Counted from the first letter of the stretch, positions 1 through 8,805 are shown. The stretch: DNA of 64,000 nucleotides from Nakamurella sp. PAMC28650 (GCF_014303395.1 NZ_CP060298.1:2604001-2668000), one strand, 5' to 3'. Program-made: numbers and translations. Notes: a model not told the origin generated them from the sequence alone.

Positions 1-1
1 C

Positions 2-2554
2 GCGGCGGAACTGGCTTCGGACTGGCGTGCCTGGATCATTGGTCCCGGCACGGTGGAGCTGCTCGGCCCGCTCGACTGGTCCGTCACGGTGCTGGCTCCA
101 CTGCTCGACGACCTGAACGCGCTGCTGGACGAGAGCTTGATCGATCTGGAGCAACTCGACCAGCTCGCCGCCGAGCAGGCGGCACCGGCGCGTGACGCGA
201 TGGCAGCCACCCGGCACGATCTCCTGGCTCAGGATGCTGCAGACATGCTGCAGCGCAACGTGTTGCGGGACGAGCAGCGGCAGCTGCTGGCGGCGCAGGA
301 CCCGGCGCCGGCGGAACCGCCCTGGCTGCTGCCCGGCCGCTCCGGTGTCCCGTTCTGGCGTGCCGTCGATTTCGTCGACGACGTGCCGGAGCAGGCGCGG
401 GCCGGAATCGAAGGCGCGCTGTTGGCGGCCGGTGTGCTCACGGCGACCATCACCGCTGACGGCAGTGTCCGGGCCGCGTCGGGCGAGATCCTGCTCAGCG
501 TCAACGGATCGGCGGCGGCCAGGCCGTTGTCCCGGTCGCTCCGTCCTGACGAGGCAGCCGGAATACCGCCTGCTCTGGTCAACGGACTGTTGGCCATCAT
601 CGGACTCGATGAAGGTGCCGCGGTCACCTCGGTCGGAACCGACGGGAGCTGGCGCAACGGGCCGCTTCGTGGGCGCCACCAGGTTGCCGACGCCCGGCAC
701 ATCGGTGCGCAGGCCAGGGCTCGGCGACGGGCAGCGCGCCTGGCCGAGATCGACTCCGAACTCGCGGCTCTGGAGGCCGCCGCCGAACTTCGCCGTACCG
801 CGCTCGAGGTGGTCAGAGCACGCGAGGACGCATTGAATCGGCACCTGCGCACCGCCCCTTCCGGGCGGCAGCTGTCCATCCTCCGGTCGGGTTGTCGCAT
901 CGCCGGGACCCGAGCCACGAACAGCCGCACCCGCGGCGACGAGGCGAACCGGCGGGCGCAGGAGCTTCGGTCGCGGTGGTCGGCCGAGCTCGTCACCCAC
1001 CAACAGGCCTGCGCCCACTTCGATCTGCCCGCAGACGAGGATGCGCTGCGCCGGGCCACATCGGATGCTGCCGACGCTGATCGGCACTGTCGCGCGCTGG
1101 CCGACGCGCTCCGAGACCTCGCCGACCGTATCGCCAAGCACGGGGCGAGCCTGCGGGTCGAGCGGGAAGCTCGTCAGGAACGGGACCAGAGCGAAAGGGC
1201 TGCGACGGAGTCCTGGCAGAGCTGGATGCATGCGGCCACCGAATTGTCGGCGCAGCACGAGGTACTCGACCTCGACGTGGCACAGGCAGCGGCGGAGCTC
1301 AAACGCAGCACCGAGACGCTCGCCGAGGTCAACCGGGCCGAGCAGCGGGCGGGGCGGGAAATCGCGGCGCTGCAGGGGAGGCTGGGCGAAGCCAGGGCCG
1401 CGCGGGCGCAGGCCGACACGCAGGTGGAAGTGCTGCGGGCCCTGATGATCTCGGCAGCGGAATTGTTGTCCCGCCGACTGCTGGTACCCGGACTGCTGAG
1501 CGCAGCGACCGCAGAGACGGTCGACCCGATAGAACGGCCCGAGCAGCCGGAGGCAGTGAAGAAGGTGACTGATCTCCTGCTGGCCGTGGTGAAGAAGCCC
1601 GCCCAACCAGTCGGCGAGAACGCTGTGCTCAACGCATTCCAGGCCTTCGATCGGGACGTGTCCGGTCAACTGGACACGGCACGGTCGATGGAAGAGGGCG
1701 TTCACGTGGTGCAGGTGGCCGGCGTCGGGGACGTTCACACCCTGGCCGGCGCCGCGTCCGAATTGAACCGTCGCGTCGAGGTGGGTCGAGCTGCCCTGAC
1801 CGATCGCGAACGGGAGGTGTTCACCACCTTCGTGATCGGCGGAGTGGCCGAGGAACTCAGGCGTCAGGTCAATCAGGCCAAGGTGCTGATCGCGGTGATG
1901 AACGACAGCCTGAAGTCCATCCGGACGACCAACGGCATCGGCGTCCGGCTGGGCTGGGGCCTCGGCGATCAGCATTCGTCGCTCGCCCGGGTGTTGAAGC
2001 TGGTCGCGACTTCCGGGGCGGTACGGTCCTCCGCCGACAACGACGAGCTGACCGACCTGATTCGCGAACGGGTCGAGGAGTTCTATGCGGCGGACCCCAG
2101 CAGTGGTTACGCCGGCCACCTGGCGGCGGCACTGGACTACCGCCGGTGGCACGACGTCGAGGTGGTGATCCTCGGCCCGACCCCCGGACAGGAAAGACGG
2201 ATCTCCAAGCGGGCCAAGCTGTCCCAGGGTGAGACACGGTTCGTTTCCTACGTGACCCTGTTCGCCGCGGCGGATGGATACCTGTCCGGTCTGCCGGAGT
2301 CCGAGCACGCCCTACGGCTCATCCTGCTGGATGACGCTTTCGCCAAGGTCGACGATCCGACCATCGCCGAGCTGATGGGACTGCTGGTTCATCTCGACCT
2401 CGACTTCGTCATGACCGCCCATTCGCTGTGGGGCTGCTTCCCTCAGGTGCCGAAGCTGGACATCTACGAGGTACGCAGATTCGACAACAGCTCGGCGGTG
2501 ACGACCCACACGCATTGGGACGGACACCGCCGACATGTGCGGCTCACCACGTGA
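2..2554 (+). CDS. jetC: Wadjet type II JetC (SMC-like ATPase), C-terminal part
   Basis: The frame is open to the left edge, so this is the last 850 or so residues of a longer protein; codon 53 (GTG) is internal. The visible part has a long charged, Ala/Glu/Arg-rich stretch that looks like coiled coil, then near the end an ABC-signature-like LSQGETRFVSY segment and a Walker B-like LILLDDAFAKVDD followed by FVMTAHS. This is the layout of the TIGR02680/SbcCD_C family. The next gene is a DUF3323/DUF2399 protein, its standard partner, which identifies the pair as JetC and JetD of type II Wadjet. Known role of the family: JetABC forms an SMC-like motor that extrudes loops and JetD cleaves small circular plasmids. 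The Walker A end, jetA and jetB should lie left of the window. The 3' end overlaps jetD by 4 bases, so they are co-translated. Confidence 0.8.
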   Translation, partial: AAELASDWRAWIIGPGTVELLGPLDWSVTVLAPLLDDLNALLDESLIDLEQLDQLAAEQAAPARDAMAATRHDLLAQDAADMLQRNVLRDEQRQLLAAQDPAPAEPPWLLPGRSGVPFWRAVDFVDDVPEQARAGIEGALLAAGVLTATITADGSVRAASGEILLSVNGSAAARPLSRSLRPDEAAGIPPALVNGLLAIIGLDEGAAVTSVGTDGSWRNGPLRGRHQVADARHIGAQARARRRAARLAEIDSELAALEAAAELRRTALEVVRAREDALNRHLRTAPSGRQLSILRSGCRIAGTRATNSRTRGDEANRRAQELRSRWSAELVTHQQACAHFDLPADEDALRRATSDAADADRHCRALADALRDLADRIAKHGASLRVEREARQERDQSERAATESWQSWMHAATELSAQHEVLDLDVAQAAAELKRSTETLAEVNRAEQRAGREIAALQGRLGEARAARAQADTQVEVLRALMISAAELLSRRLLVPGLLSAATAETVDPIERPEQPEAVKKVTDLLLAVVKKPAQPVGENAVLNAFQAFDRDVSGQLDTARSMEEGVHVVQVAGVGDVHTLAGAASELNRRVEVGRAALTDREREVFTTFVIGGVAEELRRQVNQAKVLIAVMNDSLKSIRTTNGIGVRLGWGLGDQHSSLARVLKLVATSGAVRSSADNDELTDLIRERVEEFYAADPSSGYAGHLAAALDYRRWHDVEVVILGPTPGQERRISKRAKLSQGETRFVSYVTLFAAADGYLSGLPESEHALRLILLDDAFAKVDDPTIAELMGLLVHLDLDFVMTAHSLWGCFPQVPKLDIYEVRRFDNSSAVTTHTHWDGHRRHVRLTT

Positions 2555-3855
2555 CCCTGGCCCTCCCCGAGGAGCTTCGTCGTCATCTGATGACCCCTAC
2601 GCTCGCGCCCCTCTGGTCGTCGTTACGGGCTCGGCTCGAGGCCAATGGTCATGCAATCCGCGGCACCATCGACGTCGACCTGGACGACGACGGTGCCGAC
2701 CGACTCTCTGGGCTGCTGGGCAGAGTGGTTCCGCCGGGTCGAACCCGACTGAAACTGGCCGATCTGGATGCCGCGCTTCGCTCGAGCGCGGCCGCGCGTG
2801 GGGTCGTCGCAGTGGTCGCGTCCCTGACCGGCTCCGAACTTCGTGATCGGCCCGCGGAGCGGACGGCGCAACGACACGAATGGGACCGGGTCTGGTCGGA
2901 GCTGGACGACGAGCTCGCCCGGGCGGGGTTGGCGTCGATGCCGTGGGTCACCGAATGGGTGGAATGGCTCCACCGGGGTGGTCTCCTGACCCGCCTTCGC
3001 CCGGAGGGGGCGGCGGTCGTAGCCGGCCGGGCCGTGCGAACGCTCGCGCTGGTGTTGAGCTCTCCGGCCGAGGGGGCACAGGGTGAGTTGACCTCGGCTG
3101 AGCGGGCGTTGGGCGAGTTGGCCTTTGCGGTGACCGGGAGCGCCCACGGCTTGGACGAGAACACGCCGACCGCCGCCCTGGTGCTCCGAGCCACGGCGAT
3201 GGCGCTCGGCGTTGCGCTGCCTGTGTCGGCCACTGATCGCCGGTTGCTGTGGCAACGACTGGGGGTCAGCACCGACTCCATCTCCGGCACCGTCATCGTG
3301 TGGGGTCTGCGGCCGCCGGGGAACGACCGCTGGTCCGCGATGATGCGGGATCGGGCGGACCTCGATCTGGTCACTCATCTGACGGTGCGGGAATTGCGTT
3401 CGCACGACGTCGCTCTGGCTCCTGCTGGCATCGTGGGGTTTGCCTGCGAGAATCCGCAGGTCCTCCAGGCCGCCGCGGCGGCGGGGGTGTCCGCTCCAGT
3501 GATCTGTCTGTCCGGGAATCCAGCCTCGGCCGGTCTGATGTTGTTGTCCCGCTTGGCTGTTCGGTATCACGGTGATTTCGACTGGCCCGGTGTGGCCATT
3601 GCTCGCCGACTCTTCTCGGGGGGCGCGGAGCTGTGGCGAATGGGAGCCGCCGACTACCTGGCCGCAGTGGCCGGTATCGACTCCGCAGTTCGATTGCCGC
3701 TGACCGGCAACTCGGAGCCGACGCCGTGGGACGAGGATCTTGGCGCCACGATGCGCCGGACGAACGTGGCGGTCCACGAGGAGGCACTGCTCGATCTGCT
3801 GCTCGGTGATCTGACCTCGGTGCGGAGTCCTGCGACCAGTCATCCGCATCGATGA
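2551..3855 (+). CDS. jetD: Wadjet type II JetD (TOPRIM nuclease subunit)
   Basis: 434 residues from a GTG that overlaps the jetC stop (GTGA); this start is preferred to upstream ones because it gives the usual translational coupling. The N-terminal half fits DUF3323 and the C-terminal half DUF2399 (TIGR02679 family). Two TOPRIM-type metal-binding motifs are visible: CENPQVL with Glu300, and YHGDFDWPG with Asp342 and Asp344, both intact. In Wadjet, JetD is the topoisomerase VI A-like nuclease that cuts circular DNA once the SMC-like JetABC complex has recognised it. Both metal motifs being present argues that the nuclease is functional. No other defence genes follow it on the right. Confidence 0.85.
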   Translation: MTLALPEELRRHLMTPTLAPLWSSLRARLEANGHAIRGTIDVDLDDDGADRLSGLLGRVVPPGRTRLKLADLDAALRSSAAARGVVAVVASLTGSELRDRPAERTAQRHEWDRVWSELDDELARAGLASMPWVTEWVEWLHRGGLLTRLRPEGAAVVAGRAVRTLALVLSSPAEGAQGELTSAERALGELAFAVTGSAHGLDENTPTAALVLRATAMALGVALPVSATDRRLLWQRLGVSTDSISGTVIVWGLRPPGNDRWSAMMRDRADLDLVTHLTVRELRSHDVALAPAGIVGFACENPQVLQAAAAAGVSAPVICLSGNPASAGLMLLSRLAVRYHGDFDWPGVAIARRLFSGGAELWRMGAADYLAAVAGIDSAVRLPLTGNSEPTPWDEDLGATMRRTNVAVHEEALLDLLLGDLTSVRSPATSHPHR

Positions 3856-4167
3856 CGTGTCGTCCACCGGCAGCGGGCCAAGGCCGGTCCGGGCGCCGGC
3901 AGCGTCTACGGCCCGGCACTGACCAAATCGATGATGCCGGCCTACGGGTCCAAAACGCTGCTGGAAGCGACGTCAGCGACGTCAGCGGCGATGCCCGGGG
4001 TCCGGCAGGCCTTCATCTTCGGTCGTGCGACGGTCGTCGGGGCCTACCTGCACCTGGAGTTCCCGGCGGTGTTCCGGTCTCTGGAAGCGTGGGCGGCCGC
4101 CGTTGATCGGTTCCTGGTGGCAGTGAAATCCCGACCCCTCGTCGAGCTGGACCTGGTGTCGGCATGA
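3856..4167 (+). pseudogene. Decayed winged-helix/nucleotidyltransferase-type regulator remnant
   Basis: The frame directly after jetD reads through to 4167 with no start codon before the ATG pair at 3931. The protein has a YGSKTLLEATSATSAAMPGV stretch, then AFIFGR, then after a short jump VDRFLVAVKSRPLVELDL. In the ArsR-like regulators with a fused nucleotidyltransferase domain, the first part (YGP..VL...L..VPGV..AFIFGSW) and the last part (DPF...V..RPLV.L) are normally about 60 residues further apart, with the GSW...DIDV catalytic motif between. Here the catalytic middle is missing and GSW has become GRA. I read it as an internally deleted remnant, not a working gene. The family match is from memory of the motif pattern. 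Confidence 0.4.
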
Positions 4168-4192
4168 GTTGGCCGACCGGACGTGAAGCCCA

Positions 4193-5464
4193 TCAGCCGG
4201 AGTGGGCTGGCGAACGAATCTCCGCGGTGCTGCGCCGCATCGCCGGACGAGTGGCGAACATGAGGCCGACGATGACGACCGTGGCGGCGAGCATCACGGC
4301 CGCCATGGCCACCGCGGAGCCTTCGGGGAACAACCCGGTGATCGGTGCGGTGGCGGCGCCGATTCCGAACTGGGTCGCACCGATCAGGGCTGCAGCGCTG
4401 CCGGCCCGGTGCGCGTTTCGTTCGAGCGCGATCGAGGAGATCGCCGGTAGCAGCATGCCGATGGCGAACATGTTGGCCACCAGCAGCACGATCAGGGGCC
4501 ACACGCCCAGACCGATGGCGGACGTCACGACCAAAGCGGTGGTGATGGCGAGGGCGCCCAGGACCGCTGCGCGCAGGATCTGCTCGGGTGCGACCCGGCC
4601 GAGCAGGGCGCCGTTGAGCTGGGTTCCGATGGTGAAGGTGATGCCGCCCGCGGCGAAGATGATCGCGAACTGGGTGGCCGACAGGCCGAACCCGTCCTGG
4701 AAGACGAAGCTGGCCGAGGAGATGTACGTGAAAAGGGCCGCCATGGTGAAGCCGCCGAGCAACGCCAAGCCAAGGAACAGCGGATCGCGCAGGAGCGTCA
4801 CGTAGGACCTGGTCGCTGCGCCCACTCCGCCGGAGCGTCGCAGCTGCACCGGCAACGACTCCTTGAGCATGAAGAACGCCGCGATCAGCAGCACGGAGGC
4901 CAGCGCTGCCAGGGCGATGAACATGTCGCGCCAGGACCCGAGGCGCAGGAACTGTGCACCGATCAGGGGGGCCACGCAGGGCGATACCCCGACGACGAGC
5001 ATCAGCCGCGCAATGGCTTTGCCGACCTGGATCCCTTCGAATCGATCGCGCACGATCGCCATCGACAGCACCATGCCGGCGGCCGCGCCCAGTCCCTGCA
5101 GGAACCGCAGCGCCGTCAGGAGCTCGACCGAGTTGACGAAGACGATGCCGACGGAGGCGGCGATGTAGAGGGCGAGACCGGTCAGCATGGGCCGGCGCCG
5201 GCCGATCGCGTCGGAGATCGATCCCAGCAGAAGCTGTCCGAGGGCCAGCCCGATCAGCGTCGCGGTGATCGTCAGCTGGACGGCAGCGGGGCGGGTGTTG
5301 AGATCCGAGGTGATCTGCGGGAACGCTGCGAGGTACATGTCGATGGTGAACGGGCCGACGGCCGTCAACGCACCCAGCAGCAGGATGAACGTGCCGCCGA
5401 TCCGGGCAAGTTTGGGTGCCGGCGAATAGACCGCGCGCTCGGTCCCGATGGTGGAACTGGACAT
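4193..5464 (-). CDS. MFS drug efflux transporter, Bcr/CflA family
   Basis: 423 residues with about twelve hydrophobic segments. The first helix region GAFTIDMYLAAFP-like sequence (here VGPFTIDMYLAAFPQI) and the loop GSISDAIGRRRPML are characteristic of the Bcr/CflA drug:proton antiporters; known members export bicyclomycin, chloramphenicol or sulfonamides. The ATG at 5464 is chosen because a GAGAGG ribosome site lies about 7 bases upstream; a longer frame to 5515 adds only an uncharged N-terminal tail with no such site. The gene is divergent from the BtuF-like gene across about 125 bp. Substrate cannot be told from sequence. Confidence 0.85.
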   Translation of the reverse strand: MSSSTIGTERAVYSPAPKLARIGGTFILLLGALTAVGPFTIDMYLAAFPQITSDLNTRPAAVQLTITATLIGLALGQLLLGSISDAIGRRRPMLTGLALYIAASVGIVFVNSVELLTALRFLQGLGAAAGMVLSMAIVRDRFEGIQVGKAIARLMLVVGVSPCVAPLIGAQFLRLGSWRDMFIALAALASVLLIAAFFMLKESLPVQLRRSGGVGAATRSYVTLLRDPLFLGLALLGGFTMAALFTYISSASFVFQDGFGLSATQFAIIFAAGGITFTIGTQLNGALLGRVAPEQILRAAVLGALAITTALVVTSAIGLGVWPLIVLLVANMFAIGMLLPAISSIALERNAHRAGSAAALIGATQFGIGAATAPITGLFPEGSAVAMAAVMLAATVVIVGLMFATRPAMRRSTAEIRSPAHSG

Positions 5465-5590
5465 CGAAAAGCCTCTCGACTGGTGGACGTACTGAGGGGA
5501 GGGGCTTCGGTGCACCTGTTCAGAGCAACTGCTGCGGGCTGCAGTAATTCCCGGACGCGATCAACTGCTCATCTCACCTACGGTGGGCGG

Positions 5591-6472
5591 ATGCGACTGG
5601 TATCCATGCTTCCGTCCGCCACCGAGATCGCCTACGCGCTCGGGCTGGGGGACCAGGTGGTCGGCGTGACCTTCGAATGCGACGAGCCCGCGTCGGCGCG
5701 GATCGAGAAGACGGTGGTGGTGGGTGGCCGCGACACGACGGGGATGACTCCGCAGGAGATCGATCGCTACGTCCGGGATCGGCTGGCGGCTGGCGAGGAT
5801 CTGTACACGCTGGACGGTGGTGCACTGGCAGCGCTCGCCCCGGACGTGATTCTGACGCAGGACCTGTGCCGCGTCTGCGCGTTGCCCTCCGGGCAGGTCG
5901 AGGAAGCGTTGTCCTACCTGGGATGTCGGGCCGACGTCGTCTCTCTCGACCCGCACAGCCTGGCCGACGTCCTGGACACCATCCTCCTGGTGGGCGCGCG
6001 GACCGGTACTGCCGACCGCGCGCAGGAGCTGGTGACCGATCTGCAGGCCCGGCTGGACGCCGTCAGCATCGCCGTTGCCGGTCTGCCGCGACCGCGAGTG
6101 GCCGTCATCGAGTGGGTCGACCCGCTCTTCACCGCCGGGCACTGGGTGCCGGACCTGGTCACGGCGGCCGGTGGGGAACCGGTGTCCGGCCGACCCGGGC
6201 AGATGTCGGTCACCGCCACCTGGGATTCCGTCGCGGCCTGCACGCCGGATCTCGTCGTCGTGGCTCCGTGCGGCTACCACCTGGACGGCGCCATCGCGCA
6301 GGCCCGTGCCGTTGCCGAAAAGCTGCCAGGGATTCCCATCTGGGCGATCGACGCCGACGGGCTCGTCGTCCGGCCAGGTCCGCGCCTGATCGACGGGGTC
6401 GAGGCGCTCGCAGCGATACTGCATCCGGGTGCGGTGGCCGCCGTGCCCGGACGGGCGGAACGGGTAATCTGA
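5591..6472 (+). CDS. BtuF-like cobalamin/iron-type substrate-binding domain protein
   Basis: 293 residues starting MRLVSMLPSATEIAYALGLG, the classic opening of the BtuF/FecB (COG0614) fold. There is no signal peptide or lipobox at this start, and the upstream frame to 5483 does not supply one either, so the protein is probably cytoplasmic. It lacks neighbouring permease and ATPase genes. Stand-alone members of this family are usually annotated 'cobalamin-binding protein', and whether they serve a transporter is not known. It contains a QDLCRVCALP Cys pair. Not related in function to its toxin-antitoxin neighbours so far as can be seen. Confidence 0.75.
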   Translation: MRLVSMLPSATEIAYALGLGDQVVGVTFECDEPASARIEKTVVVGGRDTTGMTPQEIDRYVRDRLAAGEDLYTLDGGALAALAPDVILTQDLCRVCALPSGQVEEALSYLGCRADVVSLDPHSLADVLDTILLVGARTGTADRAQELVTDLQARLDAVSIAVAGLPRPRVAVIEWVDPLFTAGHWVPDLVTAAGGEPVSGRPGQMSVTATWDSVAACTPDLVVVAPCGYHLDGAIAQARAVAEKLPGIPIWAIDADGLVVRPGPRLIDGVEALAAILHPGAVAAVPGRAERVI

Positions 6473-6505
6473 GACTGGTGTGGCACGAGTGCTACGATCC
6501 GGCAC

Positions 6506-6763
6506 ATGAGTACGGTCGCGTCTCGTGATCTCCGGAATCACACGGCTGAGGTACTGCGCAGGGTCGCTGCCGGCGACCGGGTGACCATCACGGTGAACGG
6601 CGCCCCCGTCGCGGAACTGATTCCGCCGTCCTCGTCCCGGCGCCCATCCATTTCGCGGGAGGGCCTCGTCCTGCTGATCACGCGGCACCGGGCGGACGCG
6701 GGTTTGAGGACCGATCTCGATGCGTTGACCGGCGAGACCACCGACGATCTGGAAGCGTTGTGA
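6506..6763 (+). CDS. Phd/YefM-type antitoxin
   Basis: 85 residues. The N-terminal half (MSTVASRDLRNHTAEVLRRV...TITVNGAPVAELIP) is the Phd/YefM DNA-binding and dimerising fold; the C-terminal tail would wrap the toxin. It overlaps the PIN-domain gene downstream by 4 bases (GTGA), the usual order and coupling of antitoxin before toxin. Such pairs repress their own promoter; the 33 bp upstream of the ATG is short, so the operator probably lies over the end of the previous gene or in this gap. Confidence 0.88.
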   Translation: MSTVASRDLRNHTAEVLRRVAAGDRVTITVNGAPVAELIPPSSSRRPSISREGLVLLITRHRADAGLRTDLDALTGETTDDLEAL

Positions 6764-7167
6764 CCGGCAGGGCGCCGAGTGGTCTTCTGGACACGTCGGT
6801 GCTCATCGCCGAGGAGTCCGGGCGTCGACTCCAGGTGGAAGCATTGCCCGACAACGCATTTGTCAGTGTGGTGACGATTGCCGAATTACAGGCCGGAGTG
6901 CTCGCAGCCCGCGACACTGCCGTGCGTGCGATCCGTCTGGCGACGCTCGATGCGGTGAGCGTCCTGCAGCCCCTGACCATCGACGCCACCGCGGCCCTGC
7001 ACTGGGCCGTGCTGCGCGTCCGGCTCGCCGAGGAAGGTCGCCGCGCGAAGATCAACGACCTGTGGATCGCGGCGGTCGCGCTGGCGAACGATCTTCCGGT
7101 GGTGACGCAGGACGAGGACTTCGATTCGATCGAAGCAGTGGGTGGCCCGCTGGTCATCAGGGTCTGA
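6760..7167 (+). CDS. vapC: VapC-type PIN-domain ribonuclease toxin
   Basis: 135 residues from GTG at 6760. PIN acidic residues are visible: Asp11 in LLDTSVLI, a Glu in TIAELQAG, an Asp in KINDLWIAAVAL and an acidic cluster in VTQDEDF. Family members are Mg-dependent ribonucleases that cut tRNA or rRNA and are inhibited by the antitoxin made from the same transcript. All acidic positions look intact, so the module is probably active. Pairing of a VapC-like PIN protein with a Phd/YefM antitoxin rather than a classic VapB is common in actinobacteria. Confidence 0.88.
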   Translation: MTGRAPSGLLDTSVLIAEESGRRLQVEALPDNAFVSVVTIAELQAGVLAARDTAVRAIRLATLDAVSVLQPLTIDATAALHWAVLRVRLAEEGRRAKINDLWIAAVALANDLPVVTQDEDFDSIEAVGGPLVIRV

Positions 7168-7215
7168 CGTCCTCGCCTTGGCCGGGGTGTCAGATCGGCA
7201 GCCGGCAATCAGCGA

Positions 7216-7893
7216 ATGATGGGTGATATGACGACCGGCACCGGAGCCCAGACCACCGTTCTTCTGACCGGCTTCGAGCCGTTCGGTGGCCAGACCATCA
7301 ACCCGTCGTGGTCGGCCGTGCAGGAGGTGCGCCGGACGTGGGCCGGCTCGGAGGACATCCGTGTTCTGGAACTTCCGGTCGACTTCGCCTCGGTCGACCG
7401 GGTTCTCACCGACGCGCTGGAGACTTTTCGCCCGGACGTGGTGATCTGCGTCGGGCAGGCCGGCGGGGCCAGTGCACTGCGGCTGGAGCGTGTCGCCATC
7501 AACGTCGACGATGCGCGCATCCCCGACAACCAGGGTCGGCAGCCCGTCGACGAGCCCATCGTTCCCGGGGGACCCGCGGCCTACTTCTCGACGCTCCCGA
7601 TCAAGGCGGCGGTGGCTGAACTCGGCCGGTTGGGCCTTCCGGCAGTGGTCTCGCAGACAGCCGGCACCTACACCTGCAATCACGTGTTCTACCGACTGAT
7701 GCACGAGATCGGGCGCTCTGGCCGCGATGTCCGAGGTGGGTTCGTGCATGTGCCGTTCGCACCCGATCAGGCCGTGGGCACCGAATCCCCGTCGATGGCG
7801 ATCGACGCGATGGCTCGTGGCGTCGCGGCGGTGTTGGCGACGACCCTGTCGACGTCCGTCGACGCCCGCATCGGCGGTGGGTCGCTTCACTGA
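7216..7893 (+). CDS. pcp: Pyroglutamyl-peptidase I
   Basis: 225 residues of the peptidase C15 family, which removes N-terminal pyroglutamate from peptides in the cytoplasm. The LLTGFEPFGG opening is diagnostic. Counting from 7216, the catalytic residues are Glu91 (LERVAIN), Cys154 (GTYTCNHVFY) and His178 (GFVHVPF), all present. Three in-frame ATGs (7216, 7219, 7228) compete and no strong ribosome site separates them; the third would give a 221-residue protein. Single gene, followed by a microsatellite. Confidence 0.92.
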   Translation: MMGDMTTGTGAQTTVLLTGFEPFGGQTINPSWSAVQEVRRTWAGSEDIRVLELPVDFASVDRVLTDALETFRPDVVICVGQAGGASALRLERVAINVDDARIPDNQGRQPVDEPIVPGGPAAYFSTLPIKAAVAELGRLGLPAVVSQTAGTYTCNHVFYRLMHEIGRSGRDVRGGFVHVPFAPDQAVGTESPSMAIDAMARGVAAVLATTLSTSVDARIGGGSLH

Positions 7894-7940
7894 AGACCGA
7901 GCGTGCCCTTGATGCCGTCGGTCAGGCCGACGGTGACTTT

Positions 7941-7994
7941 CATCGGCATCGGCATCGGCATCGGCATCGGCATCGGCATCGGCATCGGCATCGG
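7941..7994. repeat. Hexanucleotide microsatellite, nine exact CATCGG copies
   Basis: Nine perfect tandem copies of CATCGG (54 bp) lie in the 163-bp gap between pcp and the convergent methyltransferase gene. To the right come degenerate CAGTCGCA/CAGCTGCAG units to about 8045. Being a multiple of 3, copy-number change would not shift any overlapping frame; no gene is evident here. Confidence 0.95.
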
Positions 7995-8056
7995 CAGGCG
8001 CAGCTGTAGTCGCATCCGCAGGCTCAGCTGCAGTCGCAGTCGCAGGTCGAGTGATT

Positions 8057-8728
8057 TCAGGGGCGACGGGTGGCTCTGACGACGACGTCGTAGAGCGTGA
8101 CGTCCCGGCCGCCGTCACCGGACAGGGTCCGGGCTGACTCCTGAGCGGTTGCGACCTCCCACCGGTCCGGGTCGAGGCGCGCCGTGATGGCGGCCGCGGT
8201 CGCCGAGGCCGACTCTGGTGGTTCGTCGCGGCAGTCGTGCCCGTGCCCGCCATGCCGGTGGCTGTGTTCGGCGCCCGAGCCTCCGGCGGCATCGCGGTGG
8301 AGGTGGCCGACGATGAGCAGGGTGCCGGCGGGCGCCACCCACGCGGCGATGCGATCGTAGAACTCCAAATGCGGCATCGCGGGGTGCGCGTAGTGCGTGG
8401 TGACCAGGTCGTACCGAATGTCCGGCTCCCAGGTGGACAGGTCGGCCCGGAGCCACTGCACCCGCTCGACCACGCCGGCGGCTGCGGCCCGCTCGGCCGC
8501 GAGATCCAGTGCTGCGGTTGCGATATCGGCTGCGGTGACCCGCCAACCACGAGCGGCGAGCCAGATCGCCTCGGCTCCGGCGCCGCAGCCCGCGTCCAGG
8601 GCCGTCCCGGGCGTCAGGTCGCCGACCTCCTGGATCAGGTGCGGATTGGGTTGACCGCTTCCCATGGACCCGGCGCGGTCGCCCTGCCAGATCTGGTTCC
8701 AGTACTCGTCGTCGAATGTGTGCGTCAT
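8057..8728 (-). CDS. SAM-dependent class I methyltransferase
   Basis: 223 residues. SAM-binding motif I is clear (TALDAGCGAGAEAIWLA, about residue 40), followed by an acidic motif II region (VTAADIATAAL) and YDLVTTHYAHP for motif IV. The N-terminus (FDDEYWNQIWQG) and an H-rich loop (HSHRHGGHGHDC) resemble the actinobacterial thiopurine/tellurite-type methyltransferases. The ATG at 8728 is chosen because AGGGAGA sits about 7 bases upstream; the open frame beyond it reads tandem repeats. The His/Cys-rich loop could bind a metal, which is only an inference. The gene is divergent from the XRE-cupin regulator, a common arrangement for a regulator and its target. Confidence 0.8.
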   Translation of the reverse strand: MTHTFDDEYWNQIWQGDRAGSMGSGQPNPHLIQEVGDLTPGTALDAGCGAGAEAIWLAARGWRVTAADIATAALDLAAERAAAAGVVERVQWLRADLSTWEPDIRYDLVTTHYAHPAMPHLEFYDRIAAWVAPAGTLLIVGHLHRDAAGGSGAEHSHRHGGHGHDCRDEPPESASATAAAITARLDPDRWEVATAQESARTLSGDGGRDVTLYDVVVRATRRP

Positions 8729-8745
8729 CGGGCATCTCCCTTGTG

Positions 8746-8805
8746 GTGCGGGCGTTGTCGTTGCGGGCGTTGTTGGTGCGGACGTTGTCGTTGCGGACGT
8801 TGATG
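8746..8805. repeat. Tandem 30-bp repeat, two copies, each of two 15-bp halves
   Basis: GTGCGGGCGTTGTCGTTGCG... at 8746-8775 is repeated with few changes at 8776-8805. It lies just upstream of the methyltransferase start, inside what would be its 5' untranslated region or promoter, so it may affect that gene's expression. Confidence 0.8.

Noticed and set aside
6886..8550. Minus-strand frame with an Ala-Asp repeat over the CATCGG array
   Set aside because: The repeat protein is only the microsatellite read in one frame; it is also antisense to the toxin and pcp genes.
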